Positions 31,318 to 43,700 of a DNA stretch of 64,000 nt are shown in pieces; positions within the stretch are counted from its first letter, which is position 1, and every line of letters begins with the position of its first letter. The stretch is taken from assembly GCA_011009095.1 (NCBI GenBank), contig VTPC01008672.1, positions 57,575-121,574 of the forward strand. Direction: 5' to 3'. The notes beneath the pieces were generated by a model that was given only the letters and a program-made list of their open reading frames with translations, had not been told where the DNA came from and did no database searches. The position numbers were made by a program, and so were the translations under genes. Source of the stretch: Ignelater luminosus. Lineage: Eukaryota > Arthropoda > Insecta > Coleoptera > Elateridae.

Positions 31318-33600
31318 TGGAAGTTGCATGAAAGCAGCAACAACAAAAACAGCAACTTGGAAGCTAGATAGAAAAGCAAGCCCAATTTCAAATAATGTGT
31401 AATCAAGAATTCTTAAGAGTCCATTTTGAACTGTAGGATACACCTATAATTCGTGTTGACTGGTCTTTTACAATACAAGAGCTTGCCAATGTCCTGTACA
31501 GACACAACACTTGAAGATAATGACCTTAATAAATCTCAAATATTTCCAACTACTTACAATGTTGCAATATAAATACTTTTCTGAAAAGGAATTTTGTGTT
31601 TTGAGTGATGAGCAAACAATGGTGGAGATTACTTGATACGTCATGGTGACATAATTACATCAGCAGTGTCACGTTACTAAGGTACGCATGCATGTAAGAT
31701 GTATACAGGTAAAGGACGTCTAGATGCACAAATTGTTTCTCATGAACAACATCACTGTATTACAAAATTGCATTTGTATGATATGAGTATAGAGACAACT
31801 TTACTGCATCTTCAGCTAAGTGATAAGGTATTGATGTTATGGAGCATGCCCTAGAGATGTATCTCATTGGTCAATTTACTAAAACGTAGTTTTAAAACAG
31901 AAACTTAGTATTCTAATAAAAAAGTTATAAACAGCCAGATAGCAAAACCCACCATTTTATAAAACACCCAGGGGTATATAAAACAAGAAAAATAAATATT
32001 GGAAATCTTAGTCTTGAATAAAATCTGATATACCTCCAAGACCTGATCAAACTATTCCAAAAAAATGTAGTGATTCCGCTTTTTTTGGAATATTACCTTA
32101 TATTTTGATTTATTCATACATTCTTTGAGTTATCCCATTATATTCCAACATGTGGAAATTATTCCGAAGTATTTCTATTATATTTCAGCACTGCTGTATT
32201 CCGAGTTATTCCATTATATTCCGACAGAATACTTTGCTATGTCTCGGCGCATTTTGTTTTATTCTGTTGTACCCTTAAATTCCAACTTAATATTCCAGTT
32301 TTTCCTAGGCATTCCATTCTTATTCAGATCAAAATGTACACTGATTCTGGCTGGTGAATTATCTATCAGATGTCATTGTCTAATATGCTAGTAATACAAA
32401 ATATAAATATTGCCTGAATATGTTCAATTCTTTATAGGTAACATGTTTGATTTTATTCAAGCATCAAAAGTTAATTTCGAAATTGAAAGTACGTCACAGT
32501 ATTCTCCATCTTTTTCTAGATCCTTCTCATTCATGAGAAAATTCAAATATTTCTTGGCAGACACATCTTTAAGTCAGTCTTTGAAGTTCATACTTGATTG
32601 CATCATCTACTGGAAACAAAATCAAATAAAAGTCTTCTAAACTACACTTCATAGTTAAGACTGTATATTACTTACATCTGAGTAGATATCTTCACCTGAT
32701 GAGATGTGAATTTTATTTTTCTCGTGAATTTCCAACTATATTAATTTGTTGATGAATAGATACTAATGCTCACAAACGCAAAGATATAATTCTATGAGGG
32801 ATATCTGCTTCAAAGGAGGTCAAAAGTGTAGTAACACCTAAAAAAAGATAGAAAATGTAATATCACTTAACTGCAAATAACTACAATTAGTAAATGAACT
32901 TTAGTGCAGTGCGTTATTTAATCTAATAACTAATTTGAATAAATTTTGAATTTTGAAAAATAATTATGGAAGCAGACAAAAAATACAAAAAAACTATTTT
33001 TAATTAGTATTCTGCAAATATTGTCATTATTTCTTATGTTACTTTATGTATACATGTCGATATTTTCATACTTACTTTTTATATAATGAATTAATTTTAT
33101 CAATGCAGATGAGAACAAAATGCAAAGTTGTAAAACTTGTGTTGAAGATTGTAGGGTAGGTACCGAAATTTGCACGTTTCAGTTGTATACAACAGTAGAA
33201 GACCGACTAACCGACAGTCAGAGCAATAAACCACTTTTAAAAGATAGAATAAGATACAGGCAATTTTACCAAGCAATTAAAATCAATTTTACTGTTAAAT
33301 CTGCAATATTTATATCAAAACACAGAAAGAGTTATTAACATGTCTTGTAATCTTCTTAAAACTCTTAAGTAATCATGTCAGTGAAATACAAATTTATTGT
33401 TTAAAACGAAGAACTACTGTTTCAATCGAATTATTATTTCAAATTTTAAAAGGTTTAAAAAAGAATTTATGTGAATAAATTCAAATTTTCAGGTAAGTAG
33501 GACCTTTAAACATAAAACAGAAGTACATACCTATTCTTCTGTGCATGTGAATCAAACTTCATTTTGATAATGTATCACAAAAAAAACATGTTCGCTTTTA
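31318..33600. other. No gene recognised
   Basis: Short frames (for example 32410-32640 and 33120-33338 on +) have no family features. 32040-32310 is unusually rich in ATTCC (ATTATATTCC recurs), like a decayed simple repeat. Confidence 0.45.
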
Positions 33601-33955
33601 GTCCAGGGAATAGAGGCTGAAAAAGGGGCCTTTGCTTGCAAAAGGTTATATAGTTATAGTTATAAAACCCAAGTTTTCGACCTCATTGCCCTTGTGCAGG
33701 CGCCCTGGGGCCACAAAAACCATCGAATTCCAGACTTTTTTTCAGTTTTTCGATAATATCTTTTTACCAAAGCATTACAGAGAAAAACGTTTTGATTAAA
33801 AATTGTAGAGCATTACATTTGCTACAATTCTTGCATGAAAAATGTTTTTGTAGAACCATTAGGTAGATAGTTACGCTTCATCAAAGTTACAAATTTTTTG
33901 TAAAAATGATAGTTTTTTGATTTTTTTTAAAACAGTTTTATTACTATTTAATTTA
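33601..33955. repeat. Left TIR of TIR element B
   Basis: Pairs with 34705-35073; the inner limit is approximate because both arms end in AT-rich repeats (ATTATT units). Confidence 0.8.
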
Positions 33956-34280
33956 TTATTATTATTAATAATAATAATACGTATAATATTAATTTCACAT
34001 AAAACGTATACTTCTACGTCTTTATGGTGGTGACAAGGCAATAACATTAAATACTTTGCACTACACCACCTCTTCTCCAAATCTGTTACTGGCAGCAAGT
34101 TCAATCTTGCAAAGCTGCCACCGACATAGGATGCTACTATGTACCATATCTTCCGCACGTATCGCCAAGTCCAGACGGATTAGCGAAATGAAAAATCCTC
34201 TGGACTAGGGATGGAGGAAAGACAGTAAAGGACTTGTTCCTATTAAAACCGCCAGGGATACAGTTCCTCAGTCAATTCTG

Positions 34281-34519
34281 ACTTTCATTTTCTGTCACTG
34301 CAAGAAAAGATGCACTATAAGGCCTGCAGCTGTAGAAAGGTCGGACTCAGGTGCTCTGTCGTTAGTAAACACTGCTTTGCACAAACTTGTGAAAATACAG
34401 TGGACATCATAGCTGATTAAAATGAAGGTGATCCAACTGAGCTGCTAATGGAAAAAGTTGAAGAAGAACTGGCTGAAGCTTCGAAGCCAGAAACCATAGC
34501 TAAACGTAGAAAGTTATAA
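34281..34519 (+). pseudogene. Cys-rich tail of TIR-element protein, remnant in copy B
   Basis: One frame gives IFCHCKKRC; after a one-base shift the next frame gives ACSCRKVGLRCSVV, KHCFAQTCENTVD, a stop near 34417, then an acidic end (LLMEKVEEELAEASKPE) and KRRKL before the stop at 34517-34519. The spacing C-x-C-x3-C, C-x-C-R-K-x-GL-x-C, C-x5-C-x-N matches the tail of the protein in copy A. No upstream domain of that protein remains between the TIRs. Confidence 0.7.
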
Positions 34520-34704
34520 CTTTTCTTATTACTATACTATCTGCATTATCATTAGTATAGTTATAAAAATTGGTAATTGGCTCCTTCATCTTTCCATTTT
34601 AATGTTGCTATTTCAATTGCCCATCAGGTTTCATGATTAATATTTTGATTTATATAAATTCATTTATTGAGATTAACATTATATTATTATTACTAATAAA
34701 AATA

Positions 34705-35073
34705 ATAATTAATTAAATAGTAATAAAACTGTTTTAAAAAAAATCAAAAATCTCAAAAAAGTATCATTTTTACGAAAAATTGGTAACTCTGATGAAGTGT
34801 AATTATCTACTCAATTGCTCTACAAAAACATTTTGCATACAAAAGTTGTAGCAAATGTACTGTTTTACAACTTTTAGTCACAATTTTTTCCTCTGCAATG
34901 CTTTGGTAAAAAATATCAAAAAACTGAAAAAAGTCCAGAATTTTGACGGTGCCCACACAGAGGCGACAAGGTCGAAAACATGAGTTTTTTACTAGGGCAC
35001 CGATATACACAACATATCTAAAAATTAGAACTACATAACCTTTTGCAAGCAAATATGTCTCTATTCCCTGGAC
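34705..35073. repeat. Right TIR of TIR element B
   Basis: Reverse complement of 33601-33955; ends TATTCCCTGGAC before TA. Confidence 0.8.
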
Positions 35074-35075
35074 TA

Positions 35076-37729
35076 TTTGTGAATATTCAGAATACCAATA
35101 TTGCAAATTAGAGTTAAGTGTTATATTTTATACTACATATTAATATCAGATAATTTATACAAAGAATTATGAATTTGAATTAAAAATTGTAATATAAATT
35201 TACTTTTTAATACACAATCACAGAAAAGTGTTAATAACATATTTTCAAAATATTATTGTATTATTACACTTTAATGTTAATATAATATTACTCGAACGTT
35301 TTGTAGATAATATTACGTCACAACATCTACATAACATTTTCTTTATATCATATGGAAATATTACCAGTAGTTACAAACTAAATATTAGGATGATATTTGC
35401 TAAAGGTTATGAGAACAATATAAAGAAACAATATTACCACAATATTTTTTCCAAATATTATATTATCTTACAATCTTCACTTAATATTATCTGGATATCA
35501 CGAATATTCATATGGCATTCAGAGTTGTCTTAATATTATATAAATATTATGATGAGATTGTGTGTTGCTCGGGAAACTTCTTTTTTCTATGTGGTTTACT
35601 TCATAATGCAGCTCATATATGTCAACATATTATTAATTTGACCAAGTAGTAAGGTGTCATATCTTCCTATAACATAAATATAATCTTTGCATTCTCAACA
35701 GTTTTTTCTTTTAATATTTACTTTATTTCAGATGTTTTCTGAGATAATTATTTAAAGAAATGCAGTAAATATGTAAGTACTTACATAAGTAAACCTTGCA
35801 AGACACTACCAAGCATCTTGTACCAATTACCAACATAATGATGCAGTACCTAGCATTGATGTAAGATTTTTGATCAAAATATCTTGTTTAGAATAATTTA
35901 AATTTAGTGTCAATAACTGATCGGGCTAAAATTTGGTATATCTATTCATAATCTATTTGATAGAGAAAGAAAGCCATATAAATAACACTTTGCCAAAAAG
36001 AAGAAAAGAAATTGCCAAAATCTAGTTATTGACACTTCTGTCAATGTTTGGTGCTTAATATAACAATACATGTTCAGTATATCGATACTAGCATATTAAG
36101 AAAATTAGCGGAAAAAACAATTTTCTATATAAAAACTAAACATATTAACTAAATAGTCAAATACTTATTGAAGTGCATAAAAATGGTTTTATCTGATAAA
36201 GAAGATTACCCTGTTTCTTAACACTGCATTTCATGATCCCAGTATTTTACAATTATACTGTAACAGGCAACATTTCTGTTACCAATCTTTAAAATACAAA
36301 CATTAAGCAATGACAAAGAGACAATCTGTCTTGCCATGGATCAAACTACACTAACGTAACTTTAATAGAAACTTTAAGTAGAAAAATGCAATAGATCCTG
36401 AAGCGTTGACGATAAATGGAACCATGTTGATTACTGCATGCCCTTCCCCAGAAGTCACACACTGTTACTGTTTTAGGGATTAATATTGAAACAAAGACTT
36501 GGTGAAACATCCTGTATGAGAGGTGTTATTTTGTGAGTAGTATTACATCTGAATTACAATTTATAACTTACTTCCATTATCTATCAAAAACATCATCTCC
36601 CAACTTCAAACCTTTGAAAAGGCAGCTACGAAGCTATTTAATTAACAAACTGTTTCTACACATGGAGTGAATTTTATTATTTAAATTGATTTCTGTAACT
36701 ACTGGCTGATATGTTCAGTGTATTACATATGACTTGGTAAATCTTTAAATTAATAAAGGCTGTATTGCTTTTATATTGACTCTTTTTTGATCATATGTGT
36801 TTGTATATTGTCCTATGATTATAAAACATCCATTTATTAGATCACGGTATGTTCTATGCAACTTCAGTTGTACTGCTAGAAAAATATCAGAAGCCCTTTC
36901 ATCAGTCATGTTTATAAACAGAATATTTGTGCAGTGGTAAGCATTCAGGATGTAATAAAAAGCTATAGCACATGTAATACTTACATTCAATTACTTACTG
37001 ATACATCTTCATGAAATATAAGCAAGCCTTAATAAACAGCTTAGTATTTAGAAAAACTAACCAGCTCTTGCATATTTTCACATTTTATTTATTTAACCAA
37101 CCTTATTGTTTCCAATTTAGGTTTTAAAATGCACTTTTCATTTCATCACTTATCTTTTACAGTACTTAACACAATAACACCTTCATGCCAATAAGAAAAT
37201 TTAACTAAAATTAGTATTGGTAATTAAAACATGACTTATCAATCACAAACATGTTTTTTTCTTCAAGTAAAAAACCTTATGCTTTTTTTATTCTACATAA
37301 CTAACAAGTTGACTTTGCATTTTTATGAGCTGATAAAGCACATAAAGAAAATTGCATGACTTTTAAGTCTTTAATCTAGACAGAATGTAAACATTCACCA
37401 TTATATTATATGTACTTTTACTCATATCAAGGAATGGTACAAATTATAGAGAAAAAAGCAAATAATAATAAATTACTTAACTCAGATTTATATTCTATAA
37501 TACCAAAAATCTTGATAACGTCTAAAATTAGTAAAACAGTTTTGCTGGACATTTGTTCTAATTTATTATTTCATATTTACAGTATAAAAGTTTAATTAAA
37601 AATCACACTACCTCTTAAAAAGGACTATACATTTTGCAGAATTTTTAAAAATTGTCTAATACATATTTAGTACATAAAAATAAATGTGAAAAAAAAAAGA
37701 TTAATACATAAATATAAAGCTTTATTACA
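35076..37729. other. No gene recognised; AATATT-rich block
   Basis: 35225-35560 carries AATATT and close variants about every 20-30 bp on both strands, probably an old repeat. 35600-37700 is plain AT-rich DNA. The CAF-1 gene ends at 37730. Confidence 0.45.
37721..37726 (-). terminator. Polyadenylation signal directly after the CAF-1 stop
   Basis: AATAAA on the minus strand begins four bases past the stop codon, so the 3' UTR may be only a few dozen bases, unless a later signal is used. Confidence 0.45.
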
Positions 37730-40700
37730 TTATTCAGTTATTTGTTTTTTCTTTCGTTTTGGGCTTGACAAAGTAATAAGGGTTACTCGCCGTGGAACTT
37801 TAGGTTTTACTGTGTTTAAATTAGAAATAGATGCTCCTTCATTCAATGATTGAGTATTTTGGCTAGAACCAGGTTTATTAATACTATTTATTTCTTCTGT
37901 TTCCATCTTCTCATTATTATTTACATTAGGACAAGTTTTATCGCTTTCATTACTTTGTGTATTTTGGACAACATTCAAATCTCCCTCCTTTAATTCTGCA
38001 TCATCCTGCTTTGATTTCCTCACAAAAGGAGAATCACTTATGGTATTTGAATCTACAGTATTTTGTTTTTGCAGATTTTCATTAGAATTTATTGCATCTA
38101 TAACATGTGAAGAAATTTTCTCATTATTTTCAGTGGTATTTATAGCTATGTTGCTTTGAGAAGTTATTCCTAAATTTTCTTTGTTTTCACTTTCACATAA
38201 AATTGTTTCATTTTTTGTATTTGATTCTATTAAATTATCTTTAATTGTATCAGTTTCAGTTTCTAGTAGAACATTAGTTTGATTGATATCTTTATTAGAT
38301 ATAGTATTTGCTGTTTTTAGGTCATCAATATCCATTAATTCTTCCGCGATACTCTCTTTTGTTTTAACTGAATCAGACTTATTTATTTGAATATCTTTAG
38401 TTTTTGATTTCAATATCTTCTGTTTGTCATGTTGATTTGTTATACTTTCATTTTTATTAGAGTTATCATGTATTAAATTACTTTCATTTTTGCTTTTAGA
38501 TTTTGTTACAATTTTATTATTAACTATATTACATCTTTCCACATGAACTTTAAGAATTTTTGTAATCCCATTAGCGTTTCTCATTTTAGTTATAATCTCA
38601 TCAGATTTCCCAGTTGTTTTTTTTACAACATTCATCATCTGAAATCTCTATCACTTTATTATTCACAGAATGCTTAGAAACACTTTTGTTCAAGGCACTT
38701 TTTTCATTTCCAGGTTTAATAGGTTGGAAGAATCTAAGTAATGGACTATTTGTAATATCTTTGGGATTTTTCTTGTCTACTTTACGCTTTTTTGATGGAG
38801 GAGTATTAGACTGTTGTTCTTTATTATTTTCTTTATTAATTTTAGATGGTGTTGATCTATTCTGCTTCATTTCAACACTATTAACAGAATCATCATTGGT
38901 TAAGTCCACTATCTCTTCTTTATTTTCAACTTGATTTTCAGTAATTACATCGTCTTGAACTTTCTGTACCTTCTCTACATCCGAAGTATTAGCTTTTTTC
39001 TTATGTTCAATTTCTCCAATTTTTATTGGTGCTATTCTCTTAAGAGTTGGCTTTGGAGGATCATTCTTTTTCAATTCAGGAGTCTTTCTATCAATATCCG
39101 TAGGTTCTTCATTTGTAGGAGGTGGTTTTATACTACTATCATCTTTTTTATTTTCATTTTCTTCTATTAAATCAATTTTAGGTTTACGCACAGTCCATTT
39201 TTCCAAAATATTAGGCTTCTTCAGTTTTGTATCAACCTGATCCTTTTCTTTATTCTTTGAACTAATTGAATTATTTTTATCGATTTCTTCACAACCACTA
39301 ATATCTAAAACACTTTCTTCTGTCTCACTTTCTTCTTTAACATATTGTACTCCTAATTCACCAGGCTCAAATGCAACCATAGTGCAATATCCATCAGTAG
39401 AAGAAGCAATTAATAATAATCCATCTGGAGACCATGTTAAATCAGTAATGCGAGTATAATGTATCTTTTGAAAATGTGCAAAGGGCGTACGTTGTTGGGT
39501 ATCATATAATATCACATCTGTGTCTGTAGCTACTGCTATAACCACGCGGTATGGAAGGGTAATCAGAGGATTGGTTCCATCAGAATGAAGTTCAAATATC
39601 ATGGGGCAGCATCGTACAGCAATTGTTACTTGTTTTGGTGAGGGTAAAATGGCAGCGGGTCTGAAAAAAACAAAAATAAATAAATCATTAACATTATGTT
39701 TTTTTTTCTCTACATTGGCAAAGGAACTGTCTATCAAACAGTATACTCATCAATTCAAATGAAACTTGGTATTAATACCTTACATCTCTGCCTTTGATAA
39801 AGATATCAGCATATAGATTTGTAGGATGAAGGATAGCTTACAGCAGAGATCATAGAACACTTTGTTTCTATAATGGAAAAATCAGTAAAGGGACCTAGCA
39901 AATTTGGGCATTCAAAACGAGAAGGCAGGCAAGATTCAGATGAACATCTGTTTATCTACAGGTACTAGATCAAAAAACATGTCAGTTTCCTTTATAAACA
40001 CGTGCTTGAAGATGCATAATTTCCAAGATACAGGGTGTCAAGATTTCTTAAAATGTCTAGATGTAGAGTGAGGCAGGCACCATCTCATTTTCAACCTTGG
40101 CATTTGTCAAATTTTTCAGTTGCATACTCTATCAGTTATGTAAGTGCTTACTTATACCAAGTTTCATTCAAATCAATGAGTGTAATGTTTGATAATTCCT
40201 TTACCAGGAAGTCTCAAATGTGTTTGAATCTCTGAATTTAGGTAGTCGCCTTTTGTACGCCAACTATGAGTCGCATTTACAAAATTTAAATTATAGTTCT
40301 TCAATAACTTAAGTGGTGGGGGAATTCCAAATATTATACAGTATATTCCAAATTTTAGGCTCACCATGTTAAAAGTTGCCTATTTTGGAGATCAATTTAC
40401 TGATGCTTTTGTTTCTTCAAAAAGTTCACAGCTTACTAGATAAAAGATAAAAAGTAAAAACAAAAATATTCAATTTTCTTTTAAAGTGGAATAGCTCAAG
40501 AATGAGCAAAAATAGAAAAAAAACTGTTCTTCAGGGATATAAGGTTTAACATTGTTATTCTTTTGTTTTACTAAATTATGAAGTGAAAACCATAGTGTGC
40601 TGGGACATTAAACTTGAAAATCATTAGTTTTTGTCAAATAAATTGCATGTGTTATATAAAAATGGCAAAGACAAAAGAAAGATGCTTTTGAGATACTTTA

Positions 40701-43700
40701 GCAGATGCTTACAAACAGCGTACAATAAGCAGCTAATTACTATTTGTTAATGCCCAGTAAAACATCTTAAAGGCATATTTCTTTTGTTTTAGCAACTGTT
40801 GCATACCGAATTCAATCTGTTTGACAAAAACTAACAATTTTCATGTGTTTAATGTCATGGCACACTACAGGTTTGTTGGTTTACTTTACACTAGTGTATA
40901 CGCTTTATACTTAGTGTAATACACTATGTTCAAAAAGTTTAATATGTGCGATAGTGTATACTGCATCATGTTCGAAAACTACGGTCTGAAGTTGGCACCT
41001 ACACTACTGTACAGTTTCTTACATGGTCAAAAGACATCGTGTGGTCTCACAATGCACTACACTACACTTGGGTGCACATTTTCATGTTGCCACTGATCCT
41101 ACACTCACTAAATCATCTTAACCCATTTCCAGCAAAGCATACAAAAAAATTAAAAAACATAGATTTTTATATGTATTTATTATAAAATGAACATAAATAA
41201 ACAGTCTACAAAAATTTTCAAAATTTAGCAGACAGTTTATAACATTGCGTATATGCAACATTGGCCGCATCGATGAAGTTCACAGGCTACTTATGGAATT
41301 CTTCAAAACATGTTGAATGTAAGTGCACATTGCATTTCTTACACAAATAAATAGTTTGACTTTTGCACAGTTTACACCGTCAACGAATTTTTCCTCAGTG
41401 TTCTATAATAATATGTCCCATGTTGTCCAGACATACTTCTCTTGGTATAGGACCTTTTAAAGATTGCCCCATGACATGAACTCTGCTAGCAGATTCATCA
41501 TTTTTTAGCAAACGTACTACAATGTATGATTTGAAATCCAGCTGTGACATGTTCGAGTTGTTAGCTGTTCTAAATAGTTTCCAGCAGTTGGCTATCACAC
41601 TATCCACAGTATTTACAAAAAGCGGCCACCACCATTCTTTTCTCTTATATTCGTGCTATAGTTTGCTATCGCATTGTCATGGAGATCTACGCCTCACAAG
41701 TATTTACTGACAACATTGGGTTGCAATATTTGAATTTCCTTGTGATTTTTCCGGTCATATCTTTTAGCAGTAGTGAAAAATCGTTGCTTGCTACTGCCAC
41801 AATTGCATTGTCGTTCTAGATTTGTCACAGGCAGTATCATAGGAACCTCTCCCCTTTTTCGTCAAGGGCAATGATTTGTTCTATTATCACGAATGGTAGG
41901 GTAAGGGATACAGTTATTGGCACTTTTGGGGGTCATGATGACTCTAAAAAGCAGTGATAAGAACTATGATATGGTAAAAACTTAAAATTTATATCAAATG
42001 ATTGCATATTTTATTTTTTTCAATAAAATTGCTATTTGATACATAAAACTTTGATTTTCTGACAGTAATACTGGCACCCTCTACCAATAACTAAAACTCG
42101 GGCAAGTTTAGACACAGTTATTGTCACTGAAATTTTTAATTTCTAACAATATTTTACCATACAATTTACCAGTAATTTCTTTGTAATCTTTACGAATAAT
42201 CGTTAAGCAATTATAGTTGTTGAAAAATAAAAATAATCTGTAGAACAAGCGAAAAATAAAAAAAAAATAGCGTAATCTTACTAACCTTGATAACGAAACA
42301 ACTTCCTCGACCAGAGACTGAGAAACACTTACACAAAAATAGCTAATTTCAACTAAATAATCATATCCTAGCCAGCAAATTATGAACTCGCATAAATAAC
42401 ATATTATCAGACCAAATTAGTTTATCAGTTCCCCAACAGACAGGGCACTAGTCTTAATATTTATCGAAATATTCACAAGATGCCAATGATAGTATCCCTT
42501 ACCCTACCTGTGGCAAAAATGCTTTTTGTATATAAAACACTAAAATCATTTATACGTAGTAAAAAAAGTTATCAAAGAAAACTCAATGGTGGGATGGTGT
42601 TTCTACAGGAGAAAGCAGTTCAAGAACTACATCTCCTCCTAGACCAATAGATGATTTGTTTTTTCCCTGATTTGGTCTTGCTCTGGCATATGGTATAAAG
42701 CTGAAGAGATAGCCATCAGATGAACATAACTTAAAATCAAAACGTACTGATTTGCATGAATGGGGACCAAAATAAGGTACCATTTGCTCATCTATAGAAA
42801 GATTATGCCAAAATATTCCAAATTGCTTATTTCGAAAATTTATAATATCGAAAAGTGGTCTTAGTTTAGCAAATCTGTCATCTTTATCAAGATTTGAGTT
42901 ATCGGACATATGCAAATTTTGTTTGTTGTTTTTGAATTTAATTCTACTTATTGCATTTTTGACAATTTCAACACCCTTGTCCTCATCTCTGCTCCAATAC
43001 GTTTCAGCCTGTGGAAGTATAATTATGACATCCTGAAAGGATCATAACCCCAAGAAATCTCTTCAAGTCATTTACACTCAAATTGAAACCGTGACGATTA
43101 TGATCTCTTGCATATTTTAGAGAGTAGTTCATGATCATATTCTTTAGCTCATCGTCGAAAAACATAATTTCTTTTTTTTAGCCATGTAACTTCATCACTG
43201 ATCATTTTGCTTTGTAGGTAAGAAAAAAGTTTCAATCGTTTTACAGAGAGAAATTTGTCATCGGAGTCACTATCAGAACAACCATTATCACAACCTTGTT
43301 GAATTTCCAATTCAAAAATACCGGCTATATCTTTAGACGCAGTTTCCTCAGACATAATCACATCCTCATCCACATCTTCTTCATCTGTGATTTCATCCAC
43401 AGGGGTAGTATATATATTGCATTCACACATCCTAGAATATAGGTCTTGATTTCATAAACTCAATAAATAAAAATTCTAACTTACCATCTCTCTCATTTTT
43501 TATTTCTAATACAGTCTCTTCCAATTGCTTTTGTGTTAACAATCTATTTCCTGCCATTATAATACAAATAACACCATAAAACACCCTTCTTGAAAGAAAT
43601 CACCACTCAAATAAACCTAAACTCGCACAAATAACTTGGGTCACAGACAACACGAAAATTCTAAGCCTGCTTATTGGTGCATTTGGCTAACATTGCGTAT

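Larger units (their letters stand above)
33601..35073. mobile_element. TIR element related to copy A (copy B)
   Basis: Ends GTCCAGGGAATAGAG and its complement are flanked by TA (33599-33600, 35074-35075). Inverted similarity runs inward for about 350 bp on each side (blocks CTTGCAAAAGGTTAT, AAAACAGTTTTATTACTATT and others). The middle, about 34280-34519 on +, keeps the Cys-rich tail of the same protein family as the element at 15281. The rest of the gene is lost, so it is a deletion derivative. TTGCAAAAGGT lies 35 bp from the left end, as in copy A (36 bp). Confidence 0.8.

Noticed and set aside
32040..32310. GGAAT-type satellite
   Set aside because: ATTCC is frequent but irregularly spaced and never forms a tandem array.
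32410..32640. 76-codon open frame on +
   Set aside because: No recognisable family, AT-rich composition, no splice or neighbour support.
33120..33338. 72-codon frame after an acceptor-like CAG
   Set aside because: No homologous features and no partner exons.
36745..36990. 81-codon frame on the minus strand
   Set aside because: No domain or splice evidence; AT-rich chance frame.
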